Assembly: GCA_963816985.1 (NCBI GenBank)
Contig: CAWFMF010000004.1
Coordinates: forward strand, 4,464,001-4,528,000
Reading direction: 5' to 3'
Length of the DNA stretch: 64,000 bases
Source: JAIVJM01 sp963816985
Lineage (GTDB): Bacteria > Acidobacteriota > Blastocatellia > Pyrinomonadales > Pyrinomonadaceae
In this document: positions 26,395 through 35,872 of the stretch, in pieces
How positions within the stretch are numbered: position 1 is the stretch's first letter
Layout of the letters: each line of letters begins with the position of its first letter
Notes under the pieces: generated by a model
What the model was told of the DNA's origin: nothing
Seen by the model: the letters and a program-made list of their open reading frames with translations, nothing else
Database searches by the model: none
Made by a program: the position numbers and the translations under genes

Positions 26395-26706
26395 CACGGA
26401 GCGACCTTTCATTGAGCAGCCGTGCGCTTCTTTGAAACACGGCTGCCGCTCTTTTCATCAATGGTGCGGATGTAAAGAGCAGTCCTGCTCTTCTTTTGAG
26501 CACGCGCGCGCATTTTTCGAGCAGTCCTGCTTCTCTTTTGAGCAGGCGCGCTAAATCTGAAAACAAGCCTGCTTCACCTTAAAGCGGCCACGCTCTTTTT
26601 TGTTATAGGCTTGGGATTCCTTTGAGCAGGCGTGCAAGTATGTGTAGCAAGCTTGTAACGAACTAGTGGAAGACTTGGACGCGGCTTTTTCAGCGACGGC
26701 CCCGTA
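26395..26706. other. Non-coding gap with 21-bp repeat array
   Basis: The 312 bases between the aminotransferase and the toxin-like gene are almost wholly the degenerate 21-bp array listed separately. Short reverse-strand open frames cross it but have no start context, and their Lys/Arg/Leu-rich heptads are a by-product of the period. Confidence 0.7.
26414..26665. repeat. Degenerate 21-bp tandem repeat array (GAGCAGGCGTGC core)
   Basis: Twelve diverged units with core GAGCAGxCxTGC and a pyrimidine-rich tail. Units begin at 26414, 26434, 26456, 26477, 26498, 26519, 26540, 26561, 26582, 26603, 26624 and 26645; from 26456 on, the spacing is exactly 21 bases. On the reverse strand part of it reads as 7-residue units (ARLLKRE, AGLLEKC, ARVLKRR). 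Confidence 0.85.
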
Positions 26707-26979
26707 ATGCTGATCATCTTTCCGCCCTACGTGTTGAAGCGTATGATTGAGCGGAATATTCCTGTTGACGCGGTGCGCGATGTTCTGGAAAACGGCGAAG
26801 TGATCGAAGAATATCCAGCCGACGAGCCGCCGCGTTATCTGGTTCTGGGTTGGAGCGGCGCGAGGCCGATTCACGTCGTCGCCGAGGATGATCCGTTGAC
26901 GGGTGAAATTACGGCGGTCACGGTGTACGAGCCCGACATCAAAATCTGGAAAGAAGATTTCACGAAGCGTCGAAGGTAA
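26707..26979 (+). CDS. DUF4258 (MqsR-like) putative toxin
   Basis: 90 residues resembling DUF4258 small proteins: VLKRMIERNIPVDAVRDVLE, EYPADEPPRYLVLGW, HVVAEDD and TVYEPD match the compact alpha/beta layout. In these families the toxin gene is followed by a YgiT/MqsA-type zinc-finger gene, exactly as here (5-base gap). If active it would be an mRNA interferase-like toxin. It begins a more A/T-rich accessory segment inside the pyrimidine operon. The pairing is strong evidence; the activity is inference. Confidence 0.82.
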   Translation: MLIIFPPYVLKRMIERNIPVDAVRDVLENGEVIEEYPADEPPRYLVLGWSGARPIHVVAEDDPLTGEITAVTVYEPDIKIWKEDFTKRRR

Positions 26980-26984
26980 GTCAC

Positions 26985-27233
26985 ATGAAATGCTTAATCT
27001 GCAAGCACACGCGCATGGAGGAAGGCACGACAATCCTGCCGATTGAGCGCGGCAACGCCATCCTCCTTGTGACGGACATCCCCGCACTTATCTGCGCCAA
27101 CTGCGGCGAGCCGTACCTCGACGAAGACACGGCGCGCGACGTGCAAGAACTGGCGAACGAAACTCTGACGGGTGAGGTCAGTTACGCAAAAGTGCGGGGC
27201 GAACGCACAGTTTTAGTCGCGCCATTCGCATAA
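26985..27233 (+). CDS. YgiT-type zinc-finger (MqsA-like) putative antitoxin
   Basis: 82 residues with two CxxC pairs (CLICKHTRMEEG and CANCGEPYLDEDTA), the zinc-binding N-terminal domain of YgiT/MqsA. The helix-turn-helix that follows in full-length MqsA is missing: after VQELANETL the protein ends with a short beta segment. It is therefore probably an antitoxin that neutralises the upstream product but does not autorepress by the classical route. Confidence 0.85.
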   Translation: MKCLICKHTRMEEGTTILPIERGNAILLVTDIPALICANCGEPYLDEDTARDVQELANETLTGEVSYAKVRGERTVLVAPFA

Positions 27234-27281
27234 CAACGTGCACGAACTCACAGTTGTTTAATTGAGAAAGGAGACCCTCAC

Positions 27282-28145
27282 ATGCCGCCCGTTCCGAGCA
27301 AAGTAGCAGAAAGGATAGCCGCAGGAATTAAACGTTTCCAACCCATCATCGCATCTGCGAAGTCGCGCGATGTTGGCGAGTCGGATACGGTCATCATTGT
27401 GACTGATATGCTTTCGGAAGTATTCGGATACGACAAATACTCCGAGATTACGTCCGAGACTTCTATCCGCGGCACATGGTGCGACCTCGCCATCAAGTTG
27501 GACGGGACGATTGAATTCCTCATCGAAGTTAAGGCGATTGGCTCAGAATTAAAGGATGCCCATACAAAACAGGCAGTAGATTATTCAGCTAATCAAGGGA
27601 CGGACTGGGTCATTCTTACCAACGCGGAAATTTGGCGCATTTACAAAGTCACCTTTGCCAAGCCAATCTCCCATGAACTCGTCCTCGAATTAAACATCTC
27701 GCAGATGAATCCTAAAAAGTCGAGTGACATAGACCTTCTCTATCATGTAACTCGCGAAGGATGGCTCAGATCGGCGCTCGGTGACTTCCACACGCAGCAG
27801 CAAGCCCTGAGCAGATTCTTTTTGGGAGCCATTGTTCTAAGCAACCCTGTGCTTGAGATTGTTCGACGCGAACTTAGAAGATTCTCGCCCGATGTGAAAA
27901 TCAACCCCGAACAAATCAAGGCTGTGCTGACACAGGAAGTTTTGAAAAGAGAAGTAGTGGAAGGCGAGAAGGCTGATGAAGCTCGAAAGAAGCACGCCAA
28001 AGCAGCAAGCAGACTTCTGAGAACTAAATCGGCAAAAGTTGCCAGCGCACGACCTGTAGCTCCTTCAAGTGCCATTAATGATTCGGAGAACGAACAAGAA
28101 AAGGCTGAGGAAGCAGAGCCAGAACATGAAAACTCTAATTCGTAA
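27282..28145 (+). CDS. HsdR N-terminal-like (PD-(D/E)xK) nuclease-domain protein
   Basis: 287 residues resembling the stand-alone type I restriction R-subunit N-terminal domain. The nuclease core is visible: EVFGYDKYSEITSE, CDLAIKLDG (acidic residue) and IEFLIEVKAIG (ExK), then KQAVDYSANQGTDWVILTN. No helicase part is present, and the C-terminus is a Lys/Glu-rich tail. AGAAAGGAG lies 7 bases before the ATG. The gene is visibly more A/T-rich than its surroundings (not computed), suggesting acquisition. Its last 20 bases overlap the dihydropyrimidinase start, so it is translationally linked to the metabolic operon. Cellular role unknown. Confidence 0.85.
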   Translation: MPPVPSKVAERIAAGIKRFQPIIASAKSRDVGESDTVIIVTDMLSEVFGYDKYSEITSETSIRGTWCDLAIKLDGTIEFLIEVKAIGSELKDAHTKQAVDYSANQGTDWVILTNAEIWRIYKVTFAKPISHELVLELNISQMNPKKSSDIDLLYHVTREGWLRSALGDFHTQQQALSRFFLGAIVLSNPVLEIVRRELRRFSPDVKINPEQIKAVLTQEVLKREVVEGEKADEARKKHAKAASRLLRTKSAKVASARPVAPSSAINDSENEQEKAEEAEPEHENSNS

Positions 28146-29505
28146 TGGTCGCGTCGTCACGGCGGTTGACGACTACAAGGCAGACATTTTGATTGAGGGC
28201 GAGGTCGTCTCGGTCATCGGCGCGAAGTTGGAGATGGAGGCCGATAGGGTGATTGACGCGGCGGGGAAGCTCGTCATCCCCGGCGGGATTGACCCGCACA
28301 CGCACATGGAGTTGCCGTTCGGGGGGACGGAGGCGTCGGACGACTTCCGCACCGGGACGATCGCGGCGGCGCACGGCGGGACGACGACGATTATTGATTT
28401 CGCGGTGCAGTACAAGGGGCAGACCTTGACCGAGGGGCTCGACGCGTGGCACGCGAAGGCCGAGGGGAAGACGGCGATTGACTACGGCTTCCATCTCATC
28501 ACCACCGACCTCGAAGACGAGCGCGTGCCGGAGTTGCACAAGGTGATGGACGAGGGCGTGACGAGTTTTAAGATGTTCATGGCCTACCCCGGCGTCTTCC
28601 TCGTGGACGACGCGACCATCTTCCGCGCGATGTCGGCGGCGGGCGAGCGCGGCGGCCTCATCTGTATGCACGCCGAGAACGGCATCGTCATCAACGAGAT
28701 TATCAAGCGCGCGCTCGCCGCCGGTCGAACCGCGCCGAAGTATCACGCGCTGACGAGACCGACGCGCGCCGAGGCCGAGGGCGTCCACCGCGCCATCGCC
28801 ATCGCCGAGATGGCCGAGTCGCCCGTCTACATCGTCCACCTCAGTTGCGCCGACGCGCTCGAACAGGTGAGAGAGGCGCGCGACCGTGGACTTCCGGCCT
28901 TCGCCGAGACGTGCCCGCAGTACCTCTTCCTTGATATAGACGATTACGGCGAGGGCTTCGAGGGTGCGAAGTACGTGATGACGCCGCCTTTGCGCGAGCG
29001 TTGGAATCAACAGGAGTTGTGGAAGGGCTTGAAGACCGACGACCTGCAAGTCATCTCGACCGACCACTGCCCTTTCTGTATGAAGGAGCAGAAGGAGTTG
29101 GGCCGCGACGACTTCACGAAAATCCCGAACGGCGCGCCGGGCGTCGAGCACCGCGTCCCGCTCATCTACAACGGCGGCGTCGTCGAGAACCGCATCTCGC
29201 TCAACCGCTTCGTCGAGCTGACCTCGACCGCCGCCGCCAAGATGTTCGGCCTCTTCCCGCGCAAGGGCACGATTGCCGTCGGCTCCGACGCCGACATCGT
29301 CATCTTCGACCCCGAAGCGACGCAGACCATCTCGGCCCAGACGCACCACATGAACGTGGACTACAGCGCCTACGAGGGCAAGACGATTCGCGGCGTGGTC
29401 GAGACGGTGCTCTCGCGCGGGCGCGTCGTCATCGAGGGCGGCGAGTACAAGGGCAAGCCCGGCGACGGCCAGTTCCTCAAGCGCGGGACGTGCGTCAACG
29501 TCTGA
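28126..29505 (+). CDS. hydA: Dihydropyrimidinase / D-hydantoinase
   Basis: 459-residue cyclic amidohydrolase opening 5,6-dihydrouracil or dihydrothymine to the N-carbamoyl-beta-amino acid. Metal site residues are evident: GIDPHTHMELPFGG (HxH), TSFKMFMAY (carbamylated Lys, about 149), CMHAEN (His), YIVHLSC (His) and STDHCPF (Asp/His). The start ATG 28126 (MKTLIRNGRVV) matches the family N-terminus; an earlier in-frame codon would lie inside the nuclease gene. It works between PreTA and beta-ureidopropionase, both in this operon. Confidence 0.94.
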   Translation: MKTLIRNGRVVTAVDDYKADILIEGEVVSVIGAKLEMEADRVIDAAGKLVIPGGIDPHTHMELPFGGTEASDDFRTGTIAAAHGGTTTIIDFAVQYKGQTLTEGLDAWHAKAEGKTAIDYGFHLITTDLEDERVPELHKVMDEGVTSFKMFMAYPGVFLVDDATIFRAMSAAGERGGLICMHAENGIVINEIIKRALAAGRTAPKYHALTRPTRAEAEGVHRAIAIAEMAESPVYIVHLSCADALEQVREARDRGLPAFAETCPQYLFLDIDDYGEGFEGAKYVMTPPLRERWNQQELWKGLKTDDLQVISTDHCPFCMKEQKELGRDDFTKIPNGAPGVEHRVPLIYNGGVVENRISLNRFVELTSTAAAKMFGLFPRKGTIAVGSDADIVIFDPEATQTISAQTHHMNVDYSAYEGKTIRGVVETVLSRGRVVIEGGEYKGKPGDGQFLKRGTCVNV

Positions 29506-29554
29506 CGGCGCGGCGATTCAAGGCGGGTCAAAAACGTTCGGCGAAAGGATACGT

Positions 29555-30280
29555 GTGAGAATGAGGAAATCTTCGTTGATGTTTTTCGTCTCCGTGTGTT
29601 TCGTGCTCGCCGTCTCGCTCACGGCGGCGGCGCAGGAGAAGTTGCCGCTCATCACGGTGTCGGGCGAGGCCGAGATTCGCGTCGTGCCCGACGAGGTCTT
29701 CTACGACCTCTCGATGCAGACGTTCCACAAGGACTTGAAGACGGCGAAGGCGCAGACGGACGAGCGACTGAAGCGTATCGCCGAGCTGACGCAGCGGTAC
29801 GGCGTCGCGGCGAAGGACACGCAGACCGACTACATCTCCGTCGAGCCGCGCTACCGGGGCAACAACGAGGCGCGGCAGCTCATCGGCTATCTGGTGCGCA
29901 AAGACCTCGTCTTCACGCTCCGCGACGTGTCGAAGGCCGAGACGATGCTCGCCGAGATACTCGAAATCGGCGTCACGCGCATCAACGACATAGACTTCCG
30001 CACCTCCGAGATGCGCAAGCACAGGGACGAGGCGCGCGCGCAGGCCATCCGCGCGGCGCGCGAGAAGGCCGTCGCCCTGACCGCCGAGATTGGTCAGAAC
30101 ATCGGCAAAGCCTACTCCATCGAGGAGGCCGTCCCCTCCGGCGGCTCGTCGTTGCCGGCGAACTATTCGAGCAATGCCATCGGCCTCTCGTCCGAAGACG
30201 GCGAATCCACTTCGGGGACGCTCGCCATCGGCCAGATCAAAGTCAGCGCCCGCGTCGTCGTCCGCTTCGAACTCAAGTAA
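29555..30280 (+). CDS. SIMPL-domain (DUF541) exported protein
   Basis: 241 residues with a signal peptide (FFVSVCFVLAVSLTAAAQ) and a SIMPL/DUF541 domain: ITVSGEAEIRVVPDEVFYDL, DYISVEPRY, GYLVRKDLVFTLRD and REKAVALTAEIGQ fit the family from end to end. SIMPL proteins are periplasmic or outer-membrane associated with poorly defined roles. GAAAGGA lies 5 bases before the GTG at 29555 and 11 before the ATG at 29561, so either may start. It sits between hydA and the permease; a link to pyrimidine use is not evident. Confidence 0.88.
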   Translation: MRMRKSSLMFFVSVCFVLAVSLTAAAQEKLPLITVSGEAEIRVVPDEVFYDLSMQTFHKDLKTAKAQTDERLKRIAELTQRYGVAAKDTQTDYISVEPRYRGNNEARQLIGYLVRKDLVFTLRDVSKAETMLAEILEIGVTRINDIDFRTSEMRKHRDEARAQAIRAAREKAVALTAEIGQNIGKAYSIEEAVPSGGSSLPANYSSNAIGLSSEDGESTSGTLAIGQIKVSARVVVRFELK

Positions 30281-30359
30281 GAGCGCCTGGGTTCTCGGAG
30301 TCGGGCACAGACTCCTTCCCGGCGCATACGGCGGAAGTTACGAACTCTCTCGAAATTTT

Positions 30360-31895
30360 ATGGCGACCGCAAACACCGCAAACCCTGACGTTGCCGTCGA
30401 GCAGCGCGACTTCGTGGAGTTGAAGGAGGACGTTTCGGCGAGCCCGCTCTGGAACCGCGACCTCGCGCCGACGACCATCCGCGAGCGGACTTGGACGACA
30501 TGGAACATCGCCGCGCTGTGGATCGGGATGAGCGTGGTCATTACGACCTACACGCTCGCCGGGGGCTTCATCGAGGCGGGGATGAACTGGTGGCAGGCGA
30601 TGGTCACCATCCTCTTAGGCAACACCGTCGTCCTCATCCCGATGATCCTCAACGCGCACGCGGGCACGAAGTACGGCGTCTCCTTCCCCGTCCTGTGCCG
30701 CGCCTCCTTCGGGACGCGCGGGGCGAACATCCCGGCCATCCTCCGCGCCATCGTCGCGTGCGGGTGGTTCGGCATCCAGACGTGGATCGGCGGCACGGCG
30801 CTCGACGCCCTCTTCGGCGTCATGTGGGGCGGCTGGAACAACCTCTTCGGCGGCGCGGATGTGCTCGGCATCGCGCTTCACACGTGGGCGGGCTTCTTCC
30901 TCTTCTGGGCGATTCAGGTCTTCATCATCTTGAAGGGCGTCGAGGGCATCAAGCACCTCGAAACGTGGTCGGCGCCTCTGCTGCTCGGCGGCGGCGCGGC
31001 GCTGCTCGCGTGGGCGGCGTGGCGCGCGGGCGGATTGGGGCGAATCCTGACCGAGTCCGCCGCGTTGCAAAAGCAGCAGAACAACTTCTGGACGATCTTT
31101 CCGGGCGCGCTGACCGCCTCGGTCGGCTACTGGGCGACGCTCAGCCTCAACATCCCGGACTTCACGCGCTACGCGCGTTCGCAACGCTCGCAGATGAAGG
31201 GGCAGGCGCTCGGACTGCCGCTGACGATGACGGCCTTCGCCTTCATCGGCGTCACCGTCACGAGCGCGACGCTCATCATCTACGGCGTGGCGATACCCGA
31301 CCCGGTCGAGCTGATGAAACGCTTCGACAGCGTGGCCGTCGTCCTCTTCGCCACGGTCGTCATCTTCGCCGCGCAGTTGACGACGAACATGGCCGCGAAC
31401 GTCGTCTCGCCGTCGAACGACTTCTCGAACCTCAATCCGAAGCTCATCTCCTACGTCACGGGCGGGCTCATCACGGCGGTCATCGGCGTCCTGATGATGC
31501 CTTGGAAGCTTCTGGCCTCGATGGGCGATTACATCTTCACGTGGCTCATCGGCTATTCGGGTTTGATGGGGGCCATCGCCGGGATTCTCATCTGCGACTA
31601 CTGGGTCATCCGCCGGCAGCGGCTCGACCTCGCAGGGCTCTTCAAGACCGAGGGGCCTTACGCCTACTCCAACGGTTTCAACTGGCGGGCCATCGTTGCG
31701 CTCGTCGTGGCCATCGCGCCGGTCGTCCCCGGCTTCCTGCGCGCCGCGGCGACGCCCGGCGGGCAGGTGGCCCGTCCCGATTTTTTTGATACCCTCTACA
31801 CCAACGCCTGGTTCGTCACCTTCGGCATCGGCTTCGTCCTCTACTACTTGCTGATGCGCGGGCGTGAGAAATTTGAAAGGCGGGTGAGCGGATGA
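30360..31895 (+). CDS. NCS1-family nucleobase/hydantoin permease
   Basis: 511 residues with about twelve membrane helices. Family landmarks: PLWNRDLAPTTIRERTWTTW before helix 1, ALWIGMSVVITTYTLAGG, FPVLCRASFGTRGANIPA, GYWATLSLNIPDFTRYARS and VVSPSNDFSNLNP. NCS1 proteins are cation or proton symporters for uracil, allantoin, hydantoin and related compounds. In this operon it would import uracil/thymine or dihydropyrimidines. The ATG at 30360 is chosen from the family N-terminus. Its stop overlaps the next start (ATGA at 31892-31895). Confidence 0.93.
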   Translation: MATANTANPDVAVEQRDFVELKEDVSASPLWNRDLAPTTIRERTWTTWNIAALWIGMSVVITTYTLAGGFIEAGMNWWQAMVTILLGNTVVLIPMILNAHAGTKYGVSFPVLCRASFGTRGANIPAILRAIVACGWFGIQTWIGGTALDALFGVMWGGWNNLFGGADVLGIALHTWAGFFLFWAIQVFIILKGVEGIKHLETWSAPLLLGGGAALLAWAAWRAGGLGRILTESAALQKQQNNFWTIFPGALTASVGYWATLSLNIPDFTRYARSQRSQMKGQALGLPLTMTAFAFIGVTVTSATLIIYGVAIPDPVELMKRFDSVAVVLFATVVIFAAQLTTNMAANVVSPSNDFSNLNPKLISYVTGGLITAVIGVLMMPWKLLASMGDYIFTWLIGYSGLMGAIAGILICDYWVIRRQRLDLAGLFKTEGPYAYSNGFNWRAIVALVVAIAPVVPGFLRAAATPGGQVARPDFFDTLYTNAWFVTFGIGFVLYYLLMRGREKFERRVSG

Positions 31896-32119
31896 GGAGC
31901 GGGCTCTGTCCGAAGTGCAGGACGCCGACCGTTTACAGGAAGACGGACGGCATCGGGCTGGGCGGCAGCAGGGGCGTCCACGTCCGCACCTCTTGGGCGA
32001 CCGCGGCGAGCCCCGCCGAGTGCTACATCTGCACGCGCTGTGGCTACTTCGAGATGTACGTCCTCGACGACGCGAAGATGGCCGAGGTCACTTCCACATG
32101 GGAGAAGGTCGGGCAGTGA
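31892..32119 (+). CDS. Small zinc-ribbon protein
   Basis: 75 residues with two cysteine pairs (CPKC near the N-terminus; CYICTRCGYFEMYV later), forming a zinc ribbon. It is translationally coupled to the permease by a 4-base overlap and lies about 60 bases before the beta-ureidopropionase gene. No wider family is recognised; it could be an accessory or regulatory ribbon protein. Confidence 0.75.
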   Translation: MRSGLCPKCRTPTVYRKTDGIGLGGSRGVHVRTSWATAASPAECYICTRCGYFEMYVLDDAKMAEVTSTWEKVGQ

Positions 32120-32180
32120 GCCGAACCGGCCCAAAGGCCAAGGCGGTAAATTTCGAAAGCGACTTAACGGGAGAAACTTC

Positions 32181-33050
<870 letters not shown>

Positions 33051-33053
33051 TTT

Positions 33054-33122
33054 GTAGGGGCAGGGCTTGTCCCTGCCCGGCCTCTTCGGAAGCACATGGG
33101 CAGGGACAGGCCCTGCCCCTAC
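33054..33122. repeat. Inverted repeat, family 2, with following T-run
   Basis: GTAGGGGCAGGGCTTGTCCC.. (33054-33078) and its inverse (33098-33122, one mismatch) form a 25-bp stem, followed by AATTTTTTT. It lies inside the operon between beta-ureidopropionase and preT, so it could lower read-through into preTA. Confidence 0.9.
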
Positions 33123-33141
33123 AATTTTTTTGAGACTTACG

Positions 33142-34557
33142 ATGTCAGCAACCAACATCCCCTTAATCAGTCCCGAAGAGATCGAGCGCAACTTCCGCGA
33201 AATCGCGCCGCCGCTCGGCGAGGCCGAGGCTTTGTTCGAGGCGAACCGCTGCCTCTACTGCTTCGACGCGCCGTGCACGCACGCCTGCCCGACGCACATT
33301 GACGTGCCCGCCTTCATCAAGAAGATCGCGTCGGGGAACCTCCACGGCTCGGCGCGGGTCATCTTCGACGCCAATCCCATCGGCGCGACGTGCGCGCGCG
33401 TCTGCCCCGTCGAGGTCTTGTGCGAGGGTGCGTGCGTCGAGAAGACCTTGATGGAGAAGCCCATCGAGATCGGGCGTCTGCAACGCTTCGCGACGGACGC
33501 GCTCGTGCGTTCGGGGCGCTCCGTCTTGCAGGCGGGCGAGCCGAACGGGAAGTCGGTCGGCATCGTCGGCTCCGGCCCCGCCGGATTGTCGTGCGCGACG
33601 TACCTCGCGCGACTCGGCTACGAGGTGACGATTTACGAGAGCAAGCCGCTCGCGGGCGGGCTCGACACCTACGGGATGGCGGAATACAAGATGACGCAGC
33701 GCGTCTCGACCGAAGAGGCCGCGCTCGTCGAACGTCTCGGCGTCCGCATCCGGCTCAACACGGAGGTCGGGCGCGACATCTCCATCGAGGAGTTGGAGGC
33801 GGCGCACGACGCCGTCTTCCTCGGCGTGGGCCTCGGCGTGACGGGGAGTTTGAACATTCCGGGCGAGGAGTTGGCGGGCGTCTACGACGCGCTCCACTTC
33901 ATCGAGCGCATCAAGACGCGCGAGTGGGAGTCGGTTCCTTTGGGGCGCGTGGTGGCGGTCGTCGGCGCGGGCAACACGGCGGTTGACGCCGTGACGCAGG
34001 CGCGCAGGCTCGGCGCGGAGCGCGTGCTGATGGTCTACCGCCGCACGTCGAAAGAGATGCCCGCCTACGAGTACGAGTACGAGTTGGCGAAGCAGGACGC
34101 GGTGGAGTTCTGGTGGCAGACCGCGCCGGTCGAAATCGTCGCGGGCGCGGACGGCCAGAGCGTCGGCGCTTTGCGCTGCGTCCGCACCGAACTGGTTGAC
34201 GAAGGCGGTCGTGTCTCGGCTCGTCCCGTTCCCGGCTCGGAGTTCGACCTCCCCGTTGACATGGTGATTAAGGCCGTCGGGCAGGAGAAGCGAAGAGAGT
34301 TTCTATCAGGCATCGAAGGTCTTGAGCTGGACGCGGGGGGCCGCGTCAAGGTTGACCCGCTGACGATGAGGACGACGAACCCGAAGTTCTTCGCGGGAGG
34401 CGACTGCGTTAACGGCGGGCGCGAAGCCGTTGACGCCTCGCAGACCGGCAAGCTCGCCGCGCAGGGCATCCACCTCGCAGTGACCGGCGAGCAAGTAGAG
34501 TTCGCCGGGGCGCGCATCCCTTTGAACGAAGAGACGCAGGACGTTAAGAAGCACTAA
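33142..34557 (+). CDS. preT: NAD-dependent dihydropyrimidine dehydrogenase subunit PreT
   Basis: 471 residues, glutamate-synthase-small-subunit-like flavoprotein that passes electrons from NAD(P)H to PreA. The N-terminal FeS domain has CLYCFDAPCTHACP and CARVCPVEVLCEGAC; next is the FAD Rossmann motif GSGPAGLSCATYLARLG, then the NAD(P) motif VGAGNTAVDAVTQARRLG and a closing FAGGDCVNGGREAVDA. The ATG 33142 (MSATNIPLISPEEIERNF) is preferred; the frame is open upstream only through the family 2 repeat. The preA gene follows after 39 bases. Confidence 0.94.
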   Translation: MSATNIPLISPEEIERNFREIAPPLGEAEALFEANRCLYCFDAPCTHACPTHIDVPAFIKKIASGNLHGSARVIFDANPIGATCARVCPVEVLCEGACVEKTLMEKPIEIGRLQRFATDALVRSGRSVLQAGEPNGKSVGIVGSGPAGLSCATYLARLGYEVTIYESKPLAGGLDTYGMAEYKMTQRVSTEEAALVERLGVRIRLNTEVGRDISIEELEAAHDAVFLGVGLGVTGSLNIPGEELAGVYDALHFIERIKTREWESVPLGRVVAVVGAGNTAVDAVTQARRLGAERVLMVYRRTSKEMPAYEYEYELAKQDAVEFWWQTAPVEIVAGADGQSVGALRCVRTELVDEGGRVSARPVPGSEFDLPVDMVIKAVGQEKRREFLSGIEGLELDAGGRVKVDPLTMRTTNPKFFAGGDCVNGGREAVDASQTGKLAAQGIHLAVTGEQVEFAGARIPLNEETQDVKKH

Positions 34558-34596
34558 AGGGGCAGCAATCATCCACGCAGACGAGGAGCATTTGAG

Positions 34597-35865
34597 ATGG
34601 CAGACCTGAGTGTAAATTTCGCGGGCATCGAATCGCCGAACCCCTTCTGGCTCGCTTCGGCCCCGCCGACGAACATGGGCTCGATGGTCGAGCGCGCCTT
34701 CGACGCCGGGTGGGGCGGGGCCGTCTGGAAGACACTGGGCGAGCCCATCCGCAACGTCTGCTCGCGCCTCGGCTCGATAGACGGCGGCTCGCAGCGCATG
34801 ATCGGCCTCAACAACATCGAGTTGATTACCGACCGACCGCTCGAAGTCAACTTGCGCGAGATACGCGAGGTCAAGCGGAAGTACCCGAAGCACGCGCTCA
34901 TCATCTCTCTGATGGTCGAGTCGAAGCGCGAGGCTTGGCACGAGATTGCGAAGCAGGTCGAGGACACGGGCGCGGACGGCGTGGAGCTGAACTTCGGCTG
35001 CCCGCACGGCATGAGCGAGCGCGGGATGGGCGCGGCGATGGGCCAAGTCCCCGAATACACTTGCATGGTGACGGAGTGGGTCAAGGAGGCGACTTCCTTG
35101 CCCGTCATCGTCAAGCTCACGCCGAACGTCACGCACATCGTCCCGCCGGGCCGCGCGGCGGTCAAAGGGGGCGCGGACGCCGTCTCGCTCATCAACACCA
35201 TCAACTCGGTCGTCGGCGTCAACCTCGACACGCTCATCCCTCACCCGAACGTCAACGGGATGGCGGCGCACGGCGGCTACTGCGGCCCGGCGGTCAAGCC
35301 CATCGCGCTCAACATGGTCTCGGAGCTGGCGCGCGACCCGGAAGTCAATGTCCCTATCAGCGGCATCGGCGGCATCTCGAACTGGAGGGACGCGGCGGAG
35401 TTTCTCCTCCTCGGCTCGACCACCGTGCAGGTCTGCACCGCCGTCATGCACTACGGCTACCGCATCGTCGAGGACATGATTGACGGGCTCTCGAACTACC
35501 TCGACGACAAGGGCTTCGCTTCGGTGCGCGACATCATCGGCCTGAGCGTCCCGCGCGTCACCGACTGGGGCAACCTCGACCTCAACTACAAGACGGTCGC
35601 GCGCATTGACCACGCCAAGTGCATCCAGTGCAACCTCTGCCACATCGCCTGCGAGGACGGCGCGCACCAGTGCATCCCGCTCGTCCAGTTGAACGGCAAG
35701 CGTTACCCCGTCGTGGACGAGGCCGAGTGCGTCGGCTGCAACCTCTGCTACCTCGTCTGCCCCGTCCCCGGCTGCATCTCGATGGTGCGTCTGGACGACG
35801 GCGCGAACCCCGTCACGTGGCGCGAGCTGAGCACGCGACAGCCGGAAACCATGACCGGAGATTAA
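34597..35865 (+). CDS. preA: NAD-dependent dihydropyrimidine dehydrogenase subunit PreA
   Basis: 422 residues. A dihydroorotate-dehydrogenase-like FMN barrel that reduces uracil or thymine: SPNPFWLASAPPTN, VELNFGCPHGMSERGMGAAM, KLTPNVTHI, INTINS and GIGGISNWRDAAEF. A C-terminal two-cluster ferredoxin follows (CIQCNLCHIAC, CVGCNLCYLVCP). As I recall, mammalian DPD has its general-acid Cys in a GLACGQ loop; the aligned stretch here is GAAMGQ, so the proton donor deserves checking. AGGAG lies 6-10 bases before the ATG. With PreT it forms the first step of the reductive pathway. Confidence 0.94.
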   Translation: MADLSVNFAGIESPNPFWLASAPPTNMGSMVERAFDAGWGGAVWKTLGEPIRNVCSRLGSIDGGSQRMIGLNNIELITDRPLEVNLREIREVKRKYPKHALIISLMVESKREAWHEIAKQVEDTGADGVELNFGCPHGMSERGMGAAMGQVPEYTCMVTEWVKEATSLPVIVKLTPNVTHIVPPGRAAVKGGADAVSLINTINSVVGVNLDTLIPHPNVNGMAAHGGYCGPAVKPIALNMVSELARDPEVNVPISGIGGISNWRDAAEFLLLGSTTVQVCTAVMHYGYRIVEDMIDGLSNYLDDKGFASVRDIIGLSVPRVTDWGNLDLNYKTVARIDHAKCIQCNLCHIACEDGAHQCIPLVQLNGKRYPVVDEAECVGCNLCYLVCPVPGCISMVRLDDGANPVTWRELSTRQPETMTGD

Positions 35866-35872
35866 GCCGCCG

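Noticed and set aside
26327..26566. Short coiled-coil protein on the reverse strand
   Set aside because: The heptads come from the 21-bp array; there is no ribosome site, and the frame overlaps the aminotransferase end.
26414..26665. CRISPR array
   Set aside because: Units are contiguous, diverged 21-mers with no unique spacers, and no cas genes are present.
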